A stretch of DNA of 64,000 bases from Centropus unirufus (Eukaryota > Chordata > Aves > Cuculiformes > Centropidae), in the NCBI GenBank assembly GCA_013397695.1, contig VYZI01000040.1:1355968-1419967 (forward strand). Reading direction: 5' to 3'. Positions within the stretch are counted from its first letter, which is position 1; each line of letters starts with the position of its first letter. This document shows, piece after piece, positions 34,541 through 47,512 of the stretch. The position numbers and the translations under genes were made by a program. The notes beneath the pieces are model-generated. The model was not told where the DNA came from and did no database searches. It worked only from the letters and a program-made list of their open reading frames with translations.

Positions 34541-37500
34541 CTGCAGGACAAAGACCAAAGCTAGTTGTGCCTGTCAGTAGATTAACTAATGGCAAAGAGG
34601 CTTCAAAGGAAACTATAAACATAAATCATTCAATTTGTAGTACTTGTTTTCTCCTTTTGTTTTCTCCTTTTTTTTTTCTTTCTTTTTCTTTTTCTTTTTC
34701 TTTTTCTCCATCCCCTTTGCCCAAGAAAACTGCCTACAAAACTGCAAAATACTTATTTCCATACTACTTCTTGTTGTAAAAGGACCCTGTATGTTTCTAT
34801 GGAAATCTATGTGGCAATGCTGTCATTTAATAGATGATCTCTTACACCATTAATTTGGTTATTTTTATTTGGAGTGAAGTAGTCCATCTACTTCCACTGA
34901 GGAGGCACAGTGTGATTGTCACAGCATTACCACTGTAGTCCATAATTGTGAATGTACACAGTCCTTCAGTTTTGCATGTGATAGAGTAGACACTTCCCAG
35001 GTCTAACCATGAACGTGTGGGAAAAGCTCCTCTGCAGTATTTAAGATTTAATTCTCATGTGCTCTAAGGCTGTTTTTCACCATGCAGACATAAGAAAGTG
35101 TCACAATGAGTGATATTTTAAAGGTCTTTTATAATGCTACAGTGATGTAAAGTAGCTGTAATGTAAATGAGAAGTATTCCCCAAGGGTATGGATGAAACA
35201 TCAAACGCTTACAGAGACCTGGCAGGGGTCCAGGAGAGGACCTGATTGTAGAACGATCACAAAGGTAGTATTTTATGTGTCAGTAGCACATATGTAGGAT
35301 TCCACACCAGAAAATGTCCAACAATTTAGTATCACAAGCCTATCCATGCAAAAAAGAAAAGTTAGTTAAATGGAATTTTTCTAAAAATAGACTGTATTAT
35401 TCATTTATGTGGAGGTGCTATGTTAACAGAAAGCATTACCTGTGCTCCCTCCATCCAGTAGACTTTTATTCTTCTCTTAACAGATCAATGACACTCCAAA
35501 GCAACATTCCTATGTAATTATATATTCCATAAAAATAAAGCTGCCTTAACAAGAGCTGAAATGACTATAATTGTTTGATGTCACAGAAAAACAAACCAAA
35601 CCCAAAATCAATGTTTTTAAAAATGCTTTCTTTTACTTCATTTGGACCAGCAAAAGAAAGCACTTTTGGTGACATGCAAAAATACATCTTCAGTGCAGTT
35701 GCATAGACTCCAGTGGTGGAGGCTTCACAATTATCTGCAGATTCTTTCAAGTCTTTTTACCATTCGGATACTTTTCTGAAACATTGTATGTCAGTTTCTT
35801 GATTAATTTTTAGCACATTTCTTCCTATTATAGTCATCATGCACTGGAGAAAAGGGAATTCCATTCCCTCCTACAACAGTTTTGAAGATGACTGCCCTCC
35901 ACTCTTCCTCATGCTGGAACCATTCTTTCACAAATTTGATACTGAGCTCATATTTTAATCTTCTTCCACCTCTTCTCCTGTAGAAGTAAATCAAACTCTG
36001 ATTCTTCATTCCACGCTACACTGTCCAGTCAATGATTGCTAAACTGGGGACTTTATACTGAATTTTATTCCACTTCATTCTACTTTTCTCCAGTCTGCTA
36101 TTGCCATTTTGAATTCCAGTCTTGTTTCTCAATGTATGTTAAAGTCCTTCTCGCCTTACAGCCATTTGTGGGCTTAATGCAGATTTCTGTCTACTTGGGT
36201 CGCTGGTAAAGAACTGAGTCAAACCAGATCTGGACAGACCCCAGCGGAAAAGATGATCGTGTGGTTTTGTGTGACAGTGAATCACTAATATACATTCTCT
36301 GAGACAGAAAACTGACTTCTTTCTGTTGTGTGTTTCTGGACACCTACAATTCTGGACTGCTGACCATTTTAGAAGGTTTAATGACTGGCATGCCTTTCAC
36401 CTTCTAAAATCAGACCTTAGGCCTTCACATCAGTAGTCACAGTGTCTTTTCATCTACCATGTTAATTACTATAGATAGGCTGTGAGACATAAAAGTGATT
36501 ATTTTTTATGCATTTCTTTTGTTGAATACAACGTTCCATTTCTTTACACAATTAAACTACACTAGTACCACATAGTCTTTAAAGAGAAAAGTGTTTACAA
36601 AGATTTCTTCCTGAAGAAATGAATGAATGAAAAAGGAGTGAATGAAAAAGGAGGCAGCAACATTGTGACTATGGCAAGAATGCCAATTTTTAAATTAAAA
36701 TCTTTGAATCTTTTTTCTTTTAATTTTTTCCACCAGAGCACAGTGCCCATGGGTATTTCCAAGCAGATTTAGGTGGGCGCGCATATAAATCAAAAGTCAG
36801 ACAAGCCAAGGACCTAGCTACCCTCCATAAAGTTCTATGTAAAAATATAAATTAAGCATGACCATGAGGAAACTACTCCAAAGATTTGTCTTTATTCATA
36901 GATGTGAAGCCAAGGTAAAGCTGGTAACTTAACAGGATCTCAAATTAAACTTCTTTTAAAAGTTTAAGTTCTTTAAATTGGTATAATTAAGGTAGGATAA
37001 CAGGAAATTTGATGTCAACATAATCAGATCTCAGAAACAAGTAAATCAGCTCTTTATTGGAATAAACAGTTCTTACACAGCATAGAATTACACCTTTTAC
37101 AGAGAAGGAAGTTAGAGAGACAGAGAAGGATGAAAGAGGAGCCTGTTAGGGACCTGATAATTAAGGGTCTTTTTCAAACACAAACAGAAGATCATGACTT
37201 GAGATAAATAAATAAGCAATGATTATATATGCGCTTCTTATAAACAAAGGTCCTTGGAAATATGTAAAAGAATACTTATGAAGAAAAATAAGTTGAGCAA
37301 TAAGCAGAAATGTTCTTAAAAGAGAATATTGTTCATGGTTTTTCATAAAATAATAACTGTTTAGAAGTGTCCCTTTTAAATTATCATGGGCTAAATCAGA
37401 GACTAGAATAAAAATGTAGCTACCCTCTGAAAAATAATGGTTGTGAAAGCTGCAGCTCTTTACACGCATTGTTCACATTTCCTCTGCAAGTATATAGTTC

Positions 37501-39903
37501 AGTTTAATTAGCATATGATTGAAAAGTGTTGATGACTTGTGTACTGTGTTGCTAAATGGATTTCCAAATACTGGCACATATGTAAATTCCTTGCAGAATT
37601 GTTTATGCTACCAGAGCTGCTTTTAAGTAATTTTGATGACAAGAATTAAAGTAGGCAGTCAACATAGTTATTTTGAGGATTTAACATATATTTGTGAACA
37701 AAAATGTGTAAATAACTTTTTCAAGGAGCCAAAGCTTTCTGTGAAAACAGTTATAGAGATTTTTTTTTATTTCTTTTTTAAATTTCGTGGAACAGTAGAG
37801 TTTAATTGCAGCTTTCATCTCTTCTCATTTCTGGGAGTCAAAATGACAATGAAGAAATGTAAAGAAATACTTCTCCTTCAAAGCACTGAATATTATTTAA
37901 AAAATAAAATATTTTAGTATTTCTATATGATTTTTCTCTGGGAAATGAAAACATTAAATGCCTGTTGCTGTATTTATTTCACCAAATATATTTCTGGTTC
38001 ACTGTGTTTGTATAAGAGAAAAATATTAATTAATGTATAAATTACACTTGTTTTGAAAACTATGTATTTTTGGTTGTCAGAATGGCAGAAGCAAAAAACT
38101 GACAGAAGTTTTCATAATTAAGACAAAGCTAAAAATATGCGGACACTGAAATTTCCACTCCACAGAGAGATTTGCAGCACCAGAATCTGTTATTCATCAT
38201 AGTGAAAAAAAGCCAAAAAAAGATCTTTCCAACAAACATAATTTCCAGGAATAAAAAAATAATTTCATTTTTTAAAGATAAAAATGTTAAATTTCCATGG
38301 TTTTTAGGCTTACAGTATTTTTAAAAATACTTTGGAAAGTTATTTCAAGATTGAAAAGCTGAAAAACATTCCTGACAGGAAAAAGTCAGATTTTGACAAA
38401 GGAGAAGGAAAACGACAACAGAAGATAAAAAAAACAGAGAAGATCACATAATGGATCAAGTTTCTCAACTACTTCTAGAAAATGTGAACCCAGAAAACCA
38501 AGGAGATCCAGCCCATAAAAATCATTTAAAAGTCTTTTGACTTATCTGTTGCCTCATCACAGGCTGTTTTTATCCTTAAACCTTAGAGAGATGCCAGGAT
38601 AAGACAATTCTGTAAAAACTGTAAAGAAACTTCAGCTCTACTAAGTCTTGCATTAACTTAATATTAAGGAATTGCTGCATATATTTAAGTCACCCTGTAT
38701 CTGTCACCAGAGACATAGATAATGAATAGCTCATTCAGTGACAAGTAGAACAAAGTTTGAAAATGTATCCAAATGCAGGCAGCATTTCTTTTTAATTTTA
38801 CCAATATATTTGAAATAAAGGTAGACAAAAACAACTTGTCACAACAGTAATAAGAAATAAAAATATTTTTTTACTTGAATTTAAATTTATTTTGTTCACA
38901 TAGAAAACTGCTGTTCATGGGTTTTAACATCCTTTATAGGAGTAATAAAATCCTGTCTGACATTTTATAGACAATAGCTTGGTTTCCAAAGGCATTTTTT
39001 AAAACTGTAAGCTTTGTTATGTCCAGTTTCTGTGGTTATAAAAATCATATGCATTATATAAAATGTATAGAATGGCTTCTAATCTTTTCAATAAATACTG
39101 AATTCATGAGGTTTGGAAAGTGAGGAAGGAAAGAAATCCTGCCATTAATGTTCTAGTCTTGAGTTTTCAGACATGTCAGGTTTTAAATTTCATATAAAAA
39201 GTCCAGAAACACTTTTAAAAATAAGTTATCTTTTACTAATCTGATGAAGAAAGATAATGTTTTGTATTCAGTTGGGGCTAGCATAATCCACTGGGTTTGA
39301 TTTCCTTTTAAGGAAACTATTTTAAGACCTAAATTGCGTGCTAGGTATTGTGGTCAACTATATACAGATTCCTGAAAACAAGACAGAAGTCATGGAAAAT
39401 CAATGAAACTTCAGAGTGTGCTACAAGGATTACCTTGATCTTTGCTACCGGATTGACTGAAGCAGGACTCTCTTATATGTCTGAACAAGTCATATTTTTT
39501 TTCCACTACAGAACTGTTCAGGCAAAACACAGGTTCTCCATAGAAGTAAATAAAATTTCATTTTAGAATCTTGCATTTTCATAATATCAACTTTTGTACC
39601 TGTACTACAAGAACAGATGGAATAGGAGAAAAATTTGAAGTGTTAATTGATTTTGTTTGAATTGTGTTACCCTCTGTTTGGTGTGAATTATTAAGTTGTC
39701 AAAGCATTAAGTTATATAAGGAAGGGAGCAGGGAATAAACAAAAAGATAATTCTATTGATATCAGAGGTGTATTCTCAGCTAACATACTATGTTCACACT
39801 GGTTATCCCATCTCAGACTGCTGAAAATTAAGGGTAATAATAAAGGAGCAGTAAAAAATAAAGAAAAAGACTGCTCTCAGGAAAGGAAAAGTAGTTTTGC
39901 TTT
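34541..39903. other. AT-rich non-coding DNA with simple sequence
   Basis: Contains a pyrimidine tract with CTTTTT units at 34648-34715, a GAATGAAAAAGGAG direct repeat at 36625-36653 and the 18-bp palindrome AGTATTTTTAAAAATACT at 38314-38331. No exon or RNA gene recognised. Confidence 0.6.
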
Positions 39904-40024
39904 NNNNNNNNNNNNNNNNNNNNNNNNNNNNNNNNNNNNNNNNNNNNNNNNNNNNNNNNNNNNNNNNNNNNNNNNNNNNNNNNNNNNNNNNNNNNNNNNN
40001 NNNNNNNNNNNNNNNNNNNNNNNN
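39904..40024. other. Assembly gap (121 N)
   Basis: A run of 121 N. Its true length and content are unknown; the flanks are A/T-rich and give no hint of the cause. Confidence 0.99.
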
Positions 40025-43000
40025 TTAAAAGAAGTATTTATCTCTGTTCTTTATGAAGATGACTATTAGAAATAATGATCTAATTTGGAGGAACGGATTA
40101 CTTGCTACTTCTGGGAAGCCATACTTTCCTCAGAACCATCAGGTGTAGAGAGTGGATATGTATAAGGGTTTGGAATGATCTAGTAAGATCCAATATATTA
40201 TTTCCTGTATTTACATGCACCTAGGAAAATATTAACAGAATGAAATAAGACACCAGGGAACCTTTCACAAGCTCTGGCTACATCCTATGGATCAGATATT
40301 TGATCCATATCATTGGAAGAGATTGCATCAATACAGAGTACAACAATATTTGGGAATAATTAGCCAGTTACCCTGCTAGGGGATAATATTGCAATGAATA
40401 TGGAAAAAATGTGGACTGTTACAACCATGTCAAAAACGGCTGTACAATATAAAGTCAGATGACTTATACCATAGCAAAATTGACCCAGGAGATAAACGGA
40501 ATTATTTGAGCCTTATAAATTTTTAAGTGGTAAATTATCATAACTTCAGGAATATTTTTTCATTGTTTGAAAAAAAAAATCTTATTGTTTTCAGGAATGT
40601 AAATATAGAAAGTATCTGGGATTTTGCAATGTTTCTTGAATGCCTTCTTTCCGTTGGGGGATCTTTCAATATTATTCCTTTTGACTTTAATGAACAAAGA
40701 ACTTGAAATATGCTGGCAATTTGCTTGCTACTGTGTCCCAGACTATGTAATCAACCTGCGTCTCGTTTATTTTATTGTTTTCCTCTGTTGCTGTGAAATG
40801 AGTAACCTGTGGATCCTAATTGCATGACAAATCACAGCTTCAGGGACACTGGTCGATTAGTGGCGATCTGTGGAAAAAACAGCATCATTAAAAATTGTTC
40901 AATTGTTGGTTTTCAGTTTATGTGGGTTTTAATCCTTGTTCCTCATGTAGAAAAAAAAAAGTATGCATTCAATTGTAAGGAGTGATGGTTTTCTCATTGT
41001 TTCATTGTATCTTTTATTCTTGAATCTTCTTCTTTGCAACTTATTTGTTCAGTGATTGCCCTCCACAGCAATACCAAGAGGATGAGTCAGCTGATGAAGA
41101 GAGATGCACACGAATTAAATAGTTTTGGAATCCACTGGAATAGTTTAGGGCATTTCATAATTAAATAAATAATACATGTACAAAATGTTTCCATTACGGT
41201 AACATTACAAATGAGAAGTTGGAAAATCCATAGAAACAGATCATCATACAACAAAATAGATGCTGGAAAGCTGTGTTAGATAATCTACTGTTTATTAGCT
41301 TCCTTTGCTTTCTCACTCCCAAAACAAACACAGCTATTTTATGCCTCACTTACTTTCTCTAGCCCAAGAACTACCTTTTACTTGGGAAAGCAAGCCACGT
41401 CAGCTATACAACCTAAATAACATGGAGCAGAGGTACAGGAAAGGGAGAAGTGCAATGAATTTTTATTTCAATTTTTTATGAAAATAAAAGAAATTATTTT
41501 ATCTGGCAAAAGGAGGATAAACTATGTATTGTTGTGATCACCTAACATTGTGATAAGTTAAAATAATTTAAACAATTATGTTTTTCTTTTTAATGGCATC
41601 ATAAAATTACCTGGCTTGGAATTTTTCTCTCTAAGCATCCGCTTACATTGTGGAATTTTATAAATTGACATAATACTTTATTATGTGCAATCTATTGCTG
41701 GATGTTAAAGACAACCATTAAAATGTTCATAATATGGACATTTGGCTTTTATATTAATTCTGAAACTTTGTATCATAAAAACATAGTATGTTTCATCACA
41801 GTTCTGATTACTGAAGTTGACACTGGTAAAAGCTACCCATTTAAGAATATGCTGAGCCTTCCTAAAACTGTATTTTACTTGGCAGTAATAGCCTTTAAAA
41901 GGAACCATCCTAGAAGCAGGCAGACAAGTGAGTTAAATTCATCTCTATAGATAAAGACCCACTGATTCATGTGGATTGACCACAAAGATGAAGTTGGCCG
42001 AGAGTGCTGGAGAATACGCACTTGTTATCTTCTTGCCAAGAACATTTCTTTCTAAAAAAAAGAAAACATTCCCCTTTTATGGCTTAGCCTGGAAATCTTC
42101 AAAGAGTTAAAGAAGTACTCAATTATCTCTCCTTGTCAACAACCCATTTCACCTGCCCTATGAGAAATATGAAATATGTCAAGCAGAACAATTGTCAAAT
42201 TAGTGGTAGCTAAATGAAAACTGTTTCCTGTCCTCAGTGCTATAGCGAATGTTAACTCCAGGGTTTCTTTCTTATTTTGAATGGCTAAAGGAAGGATGAA
42301 AGCGTGCAGAATAATTCCATTATTCCAGAATAAGTGTAATCCATTTTGTAATCTGTTTTTATATCTGTTAGTTGATTGAGAGCATGTTTTCTCAATCCAG
42401 GAAGATGAGACAAGTATTGCACTTCGTTTGGATTCTTTCTCATTTTCACCCTCACCTCCAAACACAAGAGAGACTGATTCCTATCCCAGTCATTACACAG
42501 GGATCTCTGTGCTCTTACCTAAAGAGGTATTACATTGTTAAGCCCTGTAAGAACGTTATAAGGAAAGGGACAAACATGTCTAAATGCTCATATGGTGTAT
42601 GTCTTCAAAATCTCTCCTGAGCATTCAGACTGTACATAAACAAATTTGATTAATGGCAACCAGTAACTTGATTATAACAGGTCTTCCTTTCAAAGTTGAT
42701 GGGCTATTTTTTGGAAGCAAGATATGCAAGCCTATTACTCATTACTGTTTCCCATGTGTGCTGCATCAGGTAGGATTTCATAAGGTAGCATAAGATAGTG
42801 AAAGAAAGGTAAAAGCAGGTTTTGGTCAGCCTGAGAGGACAACATGGATTACAAAGTAAATTTACAAGGGGAAAATCAGGTTTGCTAACAGACAGTAGTT
42901 GAGAAAAGCTTTTGTAGGTACTTGAAAGAAATGAAGAAGCAAAAATTATTTAACACCATAGAAAGTCAGGTTTCCTGTCTTTGAAATTGTCCCCTTTAAC

Positions 43001-46000
43001 AGAAAATATTAGCAAAAGCAAAGGAAACAAAATCCTGTACTTTTCTTGAAGCGGAATGAGGAGGTTATACCATTTTGTAAAATGCTTGCCAGGGATATTT
43101 CCCCAATTCTGAGTTTTGGTTCTCATCAGAAACATAGCAAAACAAACAAATTAAAATCTGGAGGTGTCCTTTCACTTTTTTCCCCCATTTGAAAAAGAAC
43201 TTTAAATAATATCGGTGAGAGAGAGAGATGCTTCTTGAGTTAGATCATCTATGATAAAATATACTTTTATATCAAAACCTGCTAACTTTTTGTTGATGTT
43301 CAAATATTACACCTAAACTGCTCTTAGAGCTTTATAAAATGATCATGAGAACACTCATTAGGCTGCACATTTACTATAATTGTGAATTTTTATCTTGCTT
43401 CTATTGAATAACTGGGAGACACTATCTGAAATTCAAAGGGAACAGAGGAAATCCTTTAATATAAATTATCCAAGTGAGATAGTGACATGTTTTACTTAAT
43501 CAACTTCCTGACGAACTTCTTCTGCACTCTAAAGGATTACATCCCTGATCTATTTAACACCTGACCAAAATGTTAGGATTTTTTTTTTTTGTGAACAAAC
43601 TGTAATCTATTCAGAACAGACTTGTAGATGTTGAAAAAATAATAAAAAAGTAAAAAAACACAATACTTCTTAGCAGCTGGAGTGATAACAAGCATCCCGT
43701 TGTAAATATTAGCTTTCACTAAGACTGTTTACCCTGGATTTGGTTATTTTTTTCGCAACAATAGAAAATGATCTGATAAAATGCTATTTCCTTCACCTGC
43801 AAATCTCGCCTTTCCTCTAAAAGCTTATGTAGGTAGTATAACTTGTTAGCTTTTAGTCACTGGGGAAATCTATTCACCTCAGCTAAAACTAGCCAGCAAA
43901 GAGTTAGATATCTCTTCCAAACTTTTGTTTGTCCAAAACAAAAACTGACAAACTGAAGAAAAAATAAATAATATGATTTTTTTATTCTGGGAGATTAAAT
44001 TTCTAACTTCCTCTAGTAAAGCACTACATCTTCTCATTGATTAACACAGAGGTCACTCTACTATACTCTTTGCATTAGAAGATAGAGCAATCAGAAAGAT
44101 AAGTTTGGAAAAATCTTCTTTTTTTGACTTTATAATCTTAATCATATATGTCCAGATATACTTGCAAAAAAATCAGTCTCTAATTTTATATAGTAATACA
44201 TGTTCTAGTCTAGAATGCTAGATACATAAAAATACAATAAGATACATAAAAATGTACAATTGTAGAGTTACAATAAGAGCCCATATTAACGTAATAAAGA
44301 GATGCACACAGTAACAGTGTTATGAAGGAACGAAAGAAAAGATTCCCATCTTATTTCATTACAAAGCCTCTCCAGCTGGTTTTCTTGGCAAGAAACAGAA
44401 GAAAGACTGCATGGAGGATGAAGCCTAAACTGACAATCTTGAAAATGTAAATCTGCTTGCAGAAAGATTTATAAACTCCATAGAAAAACTGGATTCTGGC
44501 GAATGATTCGCTATTCTAATTACTTCCTGCTTTAATGCTCATCCTCTCTTTTCCTTTGTGCAATCTGCTTCATTCCCTGTAAAGGATTTAGCCTTACAAT
44601 AAAGCTTTTATAACTTTCTGGATCTTTGTCATGTTGGCACATGGATCATTACCTTTATGTAAGGACAAGAAGAAGATGGAGAAAATTTGTCCTCTGGGAT
44701 AAAGAAAAATTCAAACCTGAACTGGCCAAGTATTGCTATGAAATACAGATTGAGTTGCTTTTTCCCTTAGGAGCTAAATGCTGGCAGGTAGAAAGTGTGG
44801 AGGACGCCCAAATATGTTTCCATGTTATCTGTTCCAGAAGATGTCACTATGAGGCAACGGCATTTATAGGATGGCCAAATTGGAGACAAGCAGGGGTATT
44901 TTAAAATCACAAAAGTATGGAAATTTTTTTCCTAGCTACCGAAGTAACGTTTCACCACTGACACGTTTTTTAGCTCCTAAATAGGACTTTACTTTGGATC
45001 CAGATCTGGAAATAAATTCCTGTTTTTCACCACATTTCAAATGTTATGGTAATATATGGTCTTGATAGGAAACCTTATGGAGCTCAGGAGACAAGCTGAG
45101 TGCCATTCCTGAGGAAACAGTGAAGGTTTAAAAGAAATAGATGTGCACTAATTTCCATAAAATGTATACTTATCAAGAAGGAAACTATGCGGATTTTTGA
45201 ATGCTGTAAATATTTAAGCCTCTTAAAGACAGATCTTTTAATTATTGTTGTTAATGACAGTCTTCTGATTAGGCTGAAAAAAACCCCAAAATATTCAGAG
45301 TATAGAATAAAGAAAATTATGGATTGCCAGGTAAATATCATGCTTTTGTAAGCTCTCTGAGACTAGGATGACTCCCTGCTGTGGGTCTGTGCAACATGAA
45401 ACATGTTGAAGACTCAGTCCATGGCAGTTATTCTGGCATTGCTGTAATGCCCATTAACAGAGTCAGTTGCAAACAAAAGATGGATGATTATGTCAGGTCA
45501 CAGATCAGTTGCCATTTGGTTTTAGTAAGAACATGGCATAGACTATATTTTCTTTGCTGTTGTTCAATCTACTGTCGTTAGCAAACACGCCATTTACATG
45601 CAATTTTCATGAATTGTTCTGGTGTTTTAGTTAATGGGCAGAGTTTGAGATCAGAAGTGGCAGCGTGGTACATAAGAAGGAAAGGAAACAGAACAAAAAA
45701 AGTTTCCACCACAAAACCAACACTTTCACCACCAAAATGGGAGTGTAGACTGACCAACAGTTCAGTCAAATGTTTAGAGGTCTGCAATAGAAACACCCGG
45801 CTAATAGAGCAAGAGCTGCATGAACAGGCAGTGCTATAGCCCACTCATAATCCCTGTATCTCCACCCAGCATCACCTGCTATCTAATCCCCTTTCATCAT
45901 TCAGGTTTTTAGTAGCAAATTATTACATTCTCACCTTTCATTTGTTTTGATAACACATCAAGGCCATCTATGCTCTCAGACTGGGTTTATACTACTAAAC

Positions 46001-47417
46001 TTTGTGCCATTTTAGGACTCCTGATTTCTACAGTTGTAACATATAGCCCAATGTGCAATAATTCTCTGCCCTTTAATAAAACATATGAGCAAACACATGT
46101 CACAAATTGGGAGAAAGGAAGGACTAAAATGTTATACATATGCTATGCAGGAGTAATAAACTCACGGTCTCATTTATGTTCTCTGTAGACTCACAGACTC
46201 ATCAGCATTTTAACTAGAAATGCCCAAAACCCTAAGGATGCCTTGAAGAATGCAAATTCAGATCCTGTAAGTTTTTTCTTTAACATTGGTACGGTCCTGG
46301 CAAGCATCAAGAATTTGTCTGCATAAGGAGGTCTTTAAGTAAGCCTCTAACTGTGGGTTATGACTGTCCAAATTTTGAAGACTGCAAATGTCAGCAGTTT
46401 GTAAAAATATCACAACCTCTCAATTTTGGAAAGGTCAATAGGACTCTCATAGTCAAATGTTCTCTGCAACCTTCGTAACTCAAACCTCTATTATTTCTTG
46501 CTCTGTATTCCTCTTTCCTGTTCCTTTTCCAAATTCCATGTATGAATAAAAGGATCATAGTTTCAGTGCAATGGAGCTAGCCCTTGGATGGGAGAAATCA
46601 GTTCTGGGCCAGTAGCACTACAGTAGACAACCTTTTCCAGCAGCCATAATCTGCCCTTGGACACGAGTCAGTGGAAACATGCACATTCAGTGGTAGACTC
46701 TGGCCCCAGAAGTAGAAGCAACGAGTAACAAGAGCATATGAAACTGCCAAAGGGATTTAGGTTGGCAGAATGTATTTAACCTAATTTGGCATGTGGTCAG
46801 TACATAAGAAGCTAATAGCTCATTGCTTTAAAAAGCTGGTTTTGGTTAAGACAAACGTTCATTTTATTGGCTTCATATCTTATTAAGACAGTTCCAAAAA
46901 TAAAAGGAAATCCCAGTTTCCATAATGCTATTATGTGTGAAAATTTGCTGGTTTGTCTTGTTGCAAACCATAACATCAATAAATCAATGAAATCATGAGC
47001 ACATAGGTTATCCTTGAAGATTCTCATTTACTGTCCATTCCTTCAGACCCATCTTTCCCTATAGAAGTGTTGGTCCAAGTTAGATTGAAGAGCAACCTCA
47101 CTGGAGCAGTGAGTTGTTTTTGATTCTGCCAAGGCCCCAGAATGGCACATCCTTACAGAAATGACTGCCCACCACGAAAACCTAAACATCAAATTCCATA
47201 GTGTCAGAAAAGGGCTGGAAATGTGCATATTATCAAAACTGCAGAGGGGCTGTATCAGCAGCTTTGAGAATATAAAATGCACTAAAAAATTCCTGTTAAG
47301 TGAATTAAAATAGGGTTTTTACTTGATCCATTTTATAGAATAATCAAGCCATATATTGATTCTTATTTTCATTATTTTATTTCCTCTCTCGTCAAAGCAG
47401 TCATTATATTATTCTAG
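40025..47417. other. AT-rich non-coding DNA
   Basis: Contains a GA tract near 43216-43229 and an imperfect 20-bp tandem pair (AGATACATAAAAAT...) at 44220-44260. A hydrophilic plus frame at 44643-44904 (from an ATG, reading MDHYLYVRTRRRWRKF...) is not recognised and lacks convincing splice sites. Nothing else seen. Confidence 0.55.
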
Positions 47418-47512
47418 TGGGAGGTGTCCATGCCCATTGCAGTGGGCTTGAATCTAGATGATCTTTAAGGCCCCATTCATCCCAAGCCTTTCTATGATTC
47501 AATGTTTCTATA
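47418..47512 (+). mobile_element. CR1 LINE 3' end, short fragment (plus orientation)
   Basis: The segment reads GTGGGAGGTGTCCATGCCC, ATTGCAGTGGGCTTGAATCT, AGATGATCTTTAAGGCCCC and ends CCAAGCCTTTCTATGATTC. That follows the order of an avian CR1 tail (GGTGTCCCTGCCCATGGCAG, then the AGATGATCTTTAAGG block, then the ATTCTATGATTCTATG end). Many substitutions suggest an older copy than the one at 52.6 kb. It is non-coding. Confidence 0.9.

Noticed and set aside
41880..41926. Short plus-strand exon ending at GTGAGT
   Set aside because: The acceptor tract is mediocre and the open frame is only about 15 codons, well within chance.
43244..43256. ATCATCTATGAT as a CR1 terminal repeat
   Set aside because: No upstream CR1 sequence is present, so the match is chance.
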